Made by a program: the position numbers and the translations under genes. 6,870 bases of DNA from an uncultured Flavobacteriia bacterium. Lineage in GTDB: Bacteria; Bacteroidota; Bacteroidia; Flavobacteriales_D; Crocinitomicaceae. Below the pieces are notes generated by a model, which saw only the letters and a program-made list of their open reading frames with translations, was not told where the DNA came from and did not search any database. This document shows, piece after piece, positions 1 through 4,909 of the stretch. How positions within the stretch are numbered: the stretch's first letter is position 1; each line of letters begins with the position of its first letter. The DNA is taken from positions 1 to 6,870 of the forward strand of contig CAIYXD010000356.1 of assembly GCA_903930085.1 (NCBI GenBank). The letters are read 5' to 3'.

Positions 1-1
1 C

Positions 2-913
2 ACCGAACAATTAATGGAAGAATTTGAATTAAAAATTGCAGCGGACGCAAAAATTGAGGCGCGCGATTGGATGCCAGATGCTTATCGAGAAAATTTAATT
101 CGTCAAATATCACAACACGCCCATTCCGAAGTTATTGGAATGCAGCCGGAAGGAAATTGGATAACTAGAGCACCTTCTCTACGCAGTAAAAAAATATTAC
201 TCGCGAAAATTCAAGACGAAGGAGGCCATGGGTTGTATTTGTATAGCGCTGCAGAAACATTGGGTGTAAGTAGAGAAGAATTCATTTCGCTTTTACACGC
301 TGGAAAAGCGAAATACGCATCTGTTTTCAACTATCCGGCATTAAACTGGGCTGACATGGGCGCTATTGGTTGGTTGGTTGATGGAGCCGCGATTACAAAT
401 CAAGTTTCATTGCAACGCACCTCTTATGGTCCTTACGCCAGAGCAATGGTTCGCATCTGCAAAGAAGAATCTTTTCACCAAAGACAAGGTTATGAAATTA
501 TGTGGCGCATGATGGAAGGAACAGAAGACCAACGTAAAATGGCACAAGATGCTCTAAATCGCTGGTGGTGGCCTGCATTGATGATGTTTGGTCCGCACGA
601 TTCCGATTCAACACATTCAAGTTTAGCCATGAAATGGAAAATAAAACGAGAATCGAACGACCAGCTTCGCGAAAAGTTTATTCAAAAAACGATACCTCAA
701 GCGGAGTTGATTGGTCTTACCATTCCCGACCCCGCTTTAATATTACAGCCGGATGGAACGTATTTGCACGGAGAAATAAATTGGGAAGAATTTTGGGACG
801 TTGTTGGAGGCAATGGTCCTTGTAACCAACAACGATTAGAGCACCATATTAAAGCACATACCGATGGGAAATGGGTGCGAGAAACAGCATACGCAGCAAG
901 TTTAAAACGTTAA
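2..913 (+). CDS. paaA: PaaA, phenylacetyl-CoA 1,2-epoxidase catalytic subunit (5' partial)
   Basis: Catalytic alpha subunit of the PaaABCE multicomponent monooxygenase, a cytoplasmic di-iron enzyme that uses O2 to convert phenylacetyl-CoA to its ring-1,2-epoxide in aerobic phenylacetate degradation. The protein matches the PaaA family along its whole length. Numbering from the first ATG in the window (position 14), likely iron ligands of the ferritin-like fold are E39 (HAHSE), E69 and H72 (DEGGHG), D123 (LVDGA), and E152 and H155 (KEESFHQRQG). The usual family motif is, from memory, DEAGHG, so G70 is a mild substitution. The frame is open to the left edge, and the four codons before ATG14 (T-E-Q-L) fit the N-terminus of relatives. 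The true start therefore probably lies a few codons outside the window, although ATG14 remains possible. A 12-base gap separates it from the next gene, so co-transcription is likely. The family identity is very secure; only the start is uncertain. Confidence 0.96.
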   Translation, partial: TEQLMEEFELKIAADAKIEARDWMPDAYRENLIRQISQHAHSEVIGMQPEGNWITRAPSLRSKKILLAKIQDEGGHGLYLYSAAETLGVSREEFISLLHAGKAKYASVFNYPALNWADMGAIGWLVDGAAITNQVSLQRTSYGPYARAMVRICKEESFHQRQGYEIMWRMMEGTEDQRKMAQDALNRWWWPALMMFGPHDSDSTHSSLAMKWKIKRESNDQLREKFIQKTIPQAELIGLTIPDPALILQPDGTYLHGEINWEEFWDVVGGNGPCNQQRLEHHIKAHTDGKWVRETAYAASLKR

Positions 914-925
914 TAAAAAAACAAA

Positions 926-1369
926 ATGAATAAAATAGCACTTCAAAAAGTATTAATGTCGAAACAAGAATCTCTTATTCGCGCTATCCAAGAAAGAATT
1001 GAATCCTCCAATACGATGTCAGATATTGACGAAACGGACACAATCGATCCGGAAGATTTCTCTCACCAAACAGAAGCTGGAGAACTGAAAATTGTATTTG
1101 AACAGAAATTAAAAAAAGCACAAGCAGATTTGGAGGTACTGCGAAAAATTGATTTTTCACCTAAAAAAACTGCAGAATCGGGTGCTGTAATTACCACAGA
1201 AAATTTCTATTTTCTCCTTGGATTTGCATCGATTCCATTTGATTTCGAAAACAAAAAAATTGTTGGGATTTCAATTGATTCGCCGATTTATAGTTTTATG
1301 AAAGGAAAAGCAAAAGGAGATAAATTCTCTTATTCTTCCAACAATTACCAAATTTTAAATATTTATTAA
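926..1369 (+). CDS. Small GreA/GreB-like protein within the paa cluster
   Basis: A 147-residue protein. The C-terminal part (about 112-147) has the signature of the GreA/GreB C-terminal FKBP-like domain: a strand with V-G-I-S-I, then S119-P120, a K-G-K stretch, G131-D132, and a final Y-Q-I-L-N-I. The N-terminal part (about 5-75) is charged and helical with a very acidic middle (D33, D35, E36, D38, D41, E43, D44). This recalls the coiled-coil hairpin of Gre factors, whose acidic tip enters the RNA polymerase secondary channel. Bacteroidota carry a family of such roughly 150-residue Gre-like proteins, sometimes misannotated as 3-oxoacyl-ACP synthase. Whether this one binds RNA polymerase is not shown by the sequence. 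ATG926 lies 12 bases after the paaA stop in A-rich sequence; M11 (position 956) is a less likely alternative start. It sits between paaA and paaB with short gaps on both sides, so it is probably transcribed with them. A role in phenylacetate metabolism is unknown. Confidence 0.8.
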   Translation: MNKIALQKVLMSKQESLIRAIQERIESSNTMSDIDETDTIDPEDFSHQTEAGELKIVFEQKLKKAQADLEVLRKIDFSPKKTAESGAVITTENFYFLLGFASIPFDFENKKIVGISIDSPIYSFMKGKAKGDKFSYSSNNYQILNIY

Positions 1370-1381
1370 TCCGTGAATTTT

Positions 1382-1675
1382 ATGGAAAATAACGATAACC
1401 AAGGACAATTATGGGAAGTTTTCATTCAGTCCAAAGCTGGTCAGGCGTTTAAACATGTTGGAAGTATTCATGCTTTTGACAAAGATTTAGCAATTGAGAA
1501 CGCTAGAGATGTGTATACGCGAAGAGGCGAAGGAACTGGGCTTTGGGTTGTTCCGAGTAAAGAAATAATTGCAGTTTCGATAAATGAATCGGAATATTTT
1601 TTCGAGCCTGCTGACACGAAAATATACCGTCATCCAACTTTTTATACATTGCCTGAGGGTGTAAAACAGATGTAG
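1382..1675 (+). CDS. paaB: PaaB, phenylacetyl-CoA epoxidase subunit B
   Basis: Small subunit of the phenylacetyl-CoA 1,2-epoxidase complex. PaaB is needed for full activity and bridges PaaA-PaaC heterodimers in the larger assembly; it has no metal site. The 97-residue product is close to the roughly 95 residues of the E. coli protein. It has the family hallmarks: L-W-E-V-F near the N-terminus, H-V-G-S-I-H-A, the A-I-E-N-A-R-D-V-Y-T-R-R block, G-L-W-V-V, and the C-terminal Y-R-H-P-T-F-Y-T-L-P motif. I chose ATG1382 because it leaves a 12-base gap after the preceding stop, like the gap before the Gre-like gene, and gives the expected length. An in-frame GTG at 1373 would add three residues. It is in the same direction as paaA, but a Gre-like gene separates the two. 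After its stop the expected paaC is delayed by 303 bases. Confidence 0.95.
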   Translation: MENNDNQGQLWEVFIQSKAGQAFKHVGSIHAFDKDLAIENARDVYTRRGEGTGLWVVPSKEIIAVSINESEYFFEPADTKIYRHPTFYTLPEGVKQM

Positions 1676-1978
1676 GACCAAATTTCAGTAAAGAAAAACG
1701 CAAAGGCGCTGTGCTGAGTTGGACTTTCTGGGTGCGGCGAAGAGGCGAATGAGCTGCAATAAAACATTTGGGAGGGTATTTTTTAGATTGACATGTTTCA
1801 ATATTTAAACGAATTAATGAATAAACCAATTCATTTACAACCCTCGGTAGATAAGGGTTTCGGCTCTTCTGATTTAATGACCCTGTCCAAATAAGCACGT
1901 TTTCCCTGAGTTGGATTCACCCGCTGTCCTCGAGCTTGTCAAGTGGCCGAAGTATAAAATGGCATAATAAAACAAATC
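1676..1978 (+). other. 303-bp non-coding insert between paaB and paaC
   Basis: I see no convincing gene here. A - strand open frame crosses most of it and runs on antisense through the 3' half of paaB, but its product resembles no family and is probably chance. The stretch contains patches richer in G and C (about 1706-1760 and 1904-1950) than the surrounding genes. A 10-base direct repeat, CTGAGTTGGA, occurs at 1714-1723 and 1906-1915. There are small inverted repeats: AATGAAT/ATTCATT (1816-1822/1829-1835), AACCCT/AGGGTT (1839-1844/1854-1859), and a distant TTCGGC/GCCGAA pair (1859-1864/1946-1951). These features suggest an intergenic repeat, a small decayed mobile element, or a structured RNA region. 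The last 20 bases are A-rich and act as the translation initiation region of paaC. I found no clear TAnnTTTG promoter. Confidence 0.5.
1921..1953 (-). repeat. REP-like intergenic repeat fragment
   Basis: Read on the - strand, this segment contains TGACAAGCTCGAGGACAG. That resembles the short extragenic repeat with core CTTCGACAAGCTCAGG that is scattered in many bacterial genomes. The match is imperfect, and only one copy is visible in the window, so the call rests on recognition and not on repetition seen here. It sits just ahead of paaC and at the edge of the 303-bp insert. Searching the rest of the genome for copies would settle it. Confidence 0.3.
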
Positions 1979-2728
1979 ATGAAAGAAAAACAAAAATACT
2001 ACCTGCAAATTGCAGACAATGCTTTGATTCTGAGTCATCGTTTAAGTGAATACTCGAGTAAAGGACCTTTTTTGGAGGAAGATTTAGCCACAACAAATAT
2101 AGCCTTGGATTTAATTGGGATTGCAGAATCTATTTTTGAAGAAACAGCCAGACAATTTAAGAAAGACAGCACTGGCGACGATTTAGCATTTCGCAGAGCG
2201 GAGAATGAATATTTTAATTGCACATTGGTTGAACAACCAAATACAGATTTTGCATTTATTCTCGTTCGACAATTTTTCACGGATGCGTTTCATTTTTATT
2301 TTTTCTCAGAATTAACAAATAGTAAGGATGTTTTTTTAGCAGCAATCGCTACCAAATCACTAAAAGAAATCACCTATCACTTGCGCAGAAGCTCTGAATG
2401 GATGATTCGTTTGGGAGATGGAACACCACTTGCAAATCAAAAAACGCAATATGCCTTAGATACGCTTTGGAAATTCTCCCAAGAATTTTTTCATGAAAAT
2501 GAAACCGATAAAGCAATGAAAGAGCAAGAAATTGGAGTTGATTTATCCGCGATACAACAACTTTGGCTGCAAAAAGTAAAAGAAATAGTTTATATGGCGC
2601 ATTTAACACTTCCGAAAAATAATCACCAAGTTTTTGGGGGTAAGGATGGAAATCACTCTGAATTTATGGGATATATATTGGCGGAAATGCAGTTTCTCCC
2701 AAACAAATATCCAGATGCAAAATGGTAG
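1979..2728 (+). CDS. paaC: PaaC, phenylacetyl-CoA epoxidase structural subunit
   Basis: Ferritin-like beta subunit that pairs with PaaA in the phenylacetyl-CoA 1,2-epoxidase. In this family PaaC is structural: it stabilises PaaA and helps form the substrate site but lacks a working di-iron centre. The 249 residues match the usual length of about 248. Recognisable blocks are L-I-L-S-H-R-L-S-E near the N-terminus, E-E-D-L-A-T-T-N-I-A-L-D-L-I-G, the central K-E-I-T-Y-H-L-R-R-S-S-E-W-M-I-R-L-G-D-G-T block, and the C-terminal A-E-M-Q-F-L. The end at K-W corresponds to the natural C-terminus, so the gene is intact despite the insert upstream. ATG1979 follows an A-rich leader. The TAG stop is only 8 bases from the end of a convergent regulator gene. 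No paaD follows, which is unusual for the family's typical paaABCDE order. Confidence 0.95.
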   Translation: MKEKQKYYLQIADNALILSHRLSEYSSKGPFLEEDLATTNIALDLIGIAESIFEETARQFKKDSTGDDLAFRRAENEYFNCTLVEQPNTDFAFILVRQFFTDAFHFYFFSELTNSKDVFLAAIATKSLKEITYHLRRSSEWMIRLGDGTPLANQKTQYALDTLWKFSQEFFHENETDKAMKEQEIGVDLSAIQQLWLQKVKEIVYMAHLTLPKNNHQVFGGKDGNHSEFMGYILAEMQFLPNKYPDAKW

Positions 2729-2736
2729 TTTTCGAT

Positions 2737-3426
2737 CTATTTACCCGCCAAATGCATTAGTTTATCCTTATTGATGATTTCCAATTTTCGAGTATGAATT
2801 TCAATGATGCCTTCCTCTTTGAAATCTTTTAATAATCGGATAAGGGTTTCTGTTGCTGTTCCAACAAAATTTGCTAAATCTTCCCGCGTTAGATTGATTT
2901 CTTCCTTATCATAGATATCTCCCAAAATCAAAAGTGCAAAAGCCAATCTTTCACGCACAGACTTTTGTGCCATGTTTGTTATAAAAACTGCCCTATCCCC
3001 CAATTCTTTGGATAATTCCTTCATTATACCGTTTCGTAAAGTTGCATTTGTTTCAATCATGTTTAAGAAATCTTCCTTTCCGATAAAGCAAATATTACAC
3101 TCCTCCAAAGTGGACGCAGAAACCTTGTATGGTTCACCACTAAACATCGCACGAAAACCAATTATTTCCCCTTCTTTCGCAATGTGTATAATTTGCTCTT
3201 TTCCCTCATCTCCTCGTGCAAAGATTTTTACTTTTCCTTGATTCAGACAAAACACACCACGTGGAAAACTACTTTCAATAAAAAGTGGTTGATTCTTTTT
3301 ATAGAATGCACACGTTTTTTGTTCCTCAACGAGTGTTGTTTCGTTTTCGCAATTGTTTGCAAAAAGGGAATTTTTACGTGCGCCACAGGTTGAACAAGTA
3401 ACATGTTTGTGCGATTTATCCAACAT
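2737..3426 (-). CDS. Crp/Fnr-family transcriptional regulator, FNR-like with N-terminal cysteines
   Basis: A 229-residue DNA-binding regulator. Residues about 45-125 form the cyclic-nucleotide-binding-type beta barrel, with G-K-V-K-I-F, G-K-E-Q-I-I-H-I and G-E-I-I-G-F-R. Residues 140-165 form the dimerisation helix. Residues about 178-222 form a Crp-type helix-turn-helix, with L-T-R-E-D-L-A-N-F-V-G-T-A-T-E-T-L-I-R. Cysteines lie at 11, 14, 26 and 39, plus 110 and 113. C113 aligns with the region of C122 in E. coli FNR, and C11-x2-C14 resembles the first two cluster ligands. An oxygen-labile iron-sulfur cluster is therefore plausible, but the spacing to the third N-terminal cysteine is longer (C14-x11-C26) than in E. 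coli (x5). It is divergent from hemN and ccoI, which are typical FNR targets, with an FNR-box-like palindrome between them. Its 3' end is 8 bases from that of paaC, with no obvious terminator hairpin. The family is certain; oxygen sensing is inferred. Confidence 0.92.
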   Translation of the reverse strand: MLDKSHKHVTCSTCGARKNSLFANNCENETTLVEEQKTCAFYKKNQPLFIESSFPRGVFCLNQGKVKIFARGDEGKEQIIHIAKEGEIIGFRAMFSGEPYKVSASTLEECNICFIGKEDFLNMIETNATLRNGIMKELSKELGDRAVFITNMAQKSVRERLAFALLILGDIYDKEEINLTREDLANFVGTATETLIRLLKDFKEEGIIEIHTRKLEIINKDKLMHLAGK

Positions 3427-3449
3427 AGTCTTAATTGTTTTTTGTTACG

Positions 3450-3457
3450 TAAAGTTA
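3450..3457 (-). promoter_or_regulatory. Candidate -7 element for the Crp/Fnr gene
   Basis: On the - strand the sequence is TAACTTTA, a 7-of-8 match to the Bacteroidota -7 element TAnnTTTG, and about 24 bases ahead of the regulator's start codon. I see no convincing -33 TTTG partner. An 8-base palindrome, TTACGTAA (3445-3452), overlaps it and could be an operator, but it could also be chance in such AT-rich DNA. Confidence 0.25.
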
Positions 3458-3483
3458 TACTTTTTAAGTAATCTTTTTAAAGC

Positions 3484-3495
3484 TGATTAATATCA
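3484..3495. promoter_or_regulatory. FNR-box-like palindrome between regulator and hemN
   Basis: TGATTAATATCA fits TGAT-N4-ATCA, the inner eight fixed bases of the FNR consensus TTGAT-N4-ATCAA; only the outermost base on each side differs (C at 3483, T at 3496). Its centre is about 42 bases upstream of the hemN transcription start inferred from the TACATTTG element. That is the classic class II activation position. It may also control the divergent regulator gene, giving autoregulation. The site sequence is seen directly; binding by the adjacent regulator is inferred. Confidence 0.65.
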
Positions 3496-3518
3496 TTTTT
3501 TACTTTTTTTTTCGCGCC

Positions 3519-3526
3519 TACATTTG
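3519..3526 (+). promoter_or_regulatory. Bacteroidota-type -7 promoter element for hemN-ccoI
   Basis: TACATTTG matches the TAnnTTTG -7 consensus of Bacteroidota exactly. Transcription would start near 3530-3534, leaving a short leader of about 11-15 bases before the hemN ATG. No good TTTG -33 element is visible; a T-rich tract occupies that zone. This fits a promoter that depends on an activator bound at the palindrome upstream. It also argues against the TTG at 3524 as the hemN start, since that codon lies inside the element. Confidence 0.55.
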
Positions 3527-3544
3527 TGGCTAAAAATCATTGAA

Positions 3545-4909
3545 ATGGACAGCCAAATAATCGAAAAATATAACGTTCCTGGACCTCGATATACCTCCTA
3601 TCCAACTGTTCCTTTTTGGAAAAATGATTCCTTAAGCGACGAACAATGGCTGAATACGATAAACAAAAATGCAGCACATTTCCATTCTAACGCAGTAAGT
3701 ATTTATATCCATCTTCCTTATTGCGAAAGTTTATGCACCTTTTGCGGATGCCATAAACGCATTACAAAAAATCACCAGGTTGAAACACCCTACATAGATG
3801 CTGTTTCTAAGGAATGGGATTTATACTTACAAAAAATTCCATTTTCTCCCGTGATTCGGGAATTACACTTTGGAGGTGGAACGCCAACATTTTTTGAAGC
3901 GGACGCACTTGTGCAATTGGTAGAACACCTTTTTAAAACAAAAAAAATAGATCCTAAACAGGTAGAATTGAGTTTCGAAGCACATCCAAACAATACAACG
4001 GAAGAACATTTACGTAAATTATTTGCATTCGGTTTTCGACGATTAAGTTTAGGTATTCAAGATTACAGTCCAACGGTTCAACAAGCGATAAATAGAATTC
4101 AACCCTTTGAAAATGTAAAAAAAGTACATGACTTAGCAAGAGAAATTGGATACACATCCATTAGCCACGATTTGGTTTTTGGGTTGCCAAAACAAACACT
4201 CGTTGCAATAGAAAATACAGTAAACCAAACATTACTTTTAAAACCAGATAGAATTGCACTATACAGCTATGCACATGTGCCATGGATCAAGGGAAATGGA
4301 CAACGTGGGTATAACGAAACCGATTTACCGAAAAGTCAGGAAAAAAGAAAGCTATACGAAACAGCAAAAAAAATGTTGGAAGAAAATGGCTACCTTGAAA
4401 TTGGCATGGATCATTTTGCTCTAAAACACGATGATTTAGCTATTGCCTTTCAAAACAAAACATTGCACCGAAACTTCATGGGGTATACAACACAAATAAC
4501 CAACCTGATGATTGGATTGGGAATGTCGGCCATTTCGGATAGCTGGTTTGGTTTTGCCCAAAATGAAAAAACGGTTGAAGGGTATATCTTGCGCATAAAA
4601 AAAGGTGAAATACCCGTTTTTCGCGGTCACGTTTTGAGTGATTTAGATACCGAAATCCGTGGGTATATTCTCGATTTAATGTGTCAATTTCATACAACTT
4701 TTAAAATGGATTCTCCGTTTAAATCTATCCATCAATTAATTAAAAAACAGCTTTTAGAAATGGAAAAAGACGGCCTACTAATTTTAAAAAACGAAACTAT
4801 TACCATAACAACTTCTGGAATTCCATTTGTGCGCAATTGCTGCATGGCCTTTGACCAGGATATTCAGCCGAACATAAAGTTAGAACGCATGTTTTCACAA
4901 ACAATATGA
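3545..4909 (+). CDS. hemN: HemN, oxygen-independent coproporphyrinogen III oxidase
   Basis: Cytoplasmic radical SAM enzyme that decarboxylates coproporphyrinogen III to protoporphyrinogen IX without O2, sustaining heme synthesis under low oxygen. The 454 residues match the family (E. coli 457). The N-terminal Y-N-V-P-G-P-R-Y-T-S-Y-P-T block separates true HemN from HemW-like proteins. The cluster motif is C60-x3-C64-x2-C67-x-C69; the three spaced cysteines bind the [4Fe-4S] cluster, and C69 is the extra conserved HemN cysteine. The SAM-binding glycine motif G-G-G-T-P-T is at 110-115. The later G-L-G-M-S-A-I-S-D block and the C-terminal HemN domain are present. I chose ATG3545 because it gives the standard N-terminus; a TTG at 3524 would add seven residues and overlap the promoter element. 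Its stop overlaps the start of ccoI, so the two are co-transcribed and probably translationally coupled. It is likely FNR-activated from the box at 3484. Confidence 0.96.
   Translation: MDSQIIEKYNVPGPRYTSYPTVPFWKNDSLSDEQWLNTINKNAAHFHSNAVSIYIHLPYCESLCTFCGCHKRITKNHQVETPYIDAVSKEWDLYLQKIPFSPVIRELHFGGGTPTFFEADALVQLVEHLFKTKKIDPKQVELSFEAHPNNTTEEHLRKLFAFGFRRLSLGIQDYSPTVQQAINRIQPFENVKKVHDLAREIGYTSISHDLVFGLPKQTLVAIENTVNQTLLLKPDRIALYSYAHVPWIKGNGQRGYNETDLPKSQEKRKLYETAKKMLEENGYLEIGMDHFALKHDDLAIAFQNKTLHRNFMGYTTQITNLMIGLGMSAISDSWFGFAQNEKTVEGYILRIKKGEIPVFRGHVLSDLDTEIRGYILDLMCQFHTTFKMDSPFKSIHQLIKKQLLEMEKDGLLILKNETITITTSGIPFVRNCCMAFDQDIQPNIKLERMFSQTI

Noticed and set aside
1373..1381. GTG at 1373 as the paaB start
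   Set aside because: Possible, but ATG1382 is only three codons later, matches the usual length and keeps the 12-base spacing seen before the previous gene.
1816..1859. Rho-independent terminator from the two small hairpins after paaB
   Set aside because: The stems are only 6-7 base pairs, AT-rich or loosely looped, and not followed by a run of T.
1503..1898. - strand open frame of 131 codons across the paaB-paaC gap
   Set aside because: Half of it is antisense to paaB, the product matches no family I know, and the rest lies in repeat-like DNA. Most likely a chance open frame.
2728..2760. Bidirectional terminator between paaC and the Crp/Fnr gene
   Set aside because: The two stops are only 8 bases apart, and I see no hairpin with a T tract on either strand.
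2972..3393. + strand open frames opposite the Crp/Fnr gene
   Set aside because: They are antisense shadows of a well-supported regulator and show no family features.
3524..3544. TTG at 3524 as the hemN start
   Set aside because: It overlaps the TACATTTG promoter element, and the added residues do not belong to the HemN N-terminus; ATG3545 gives the standard beginning.
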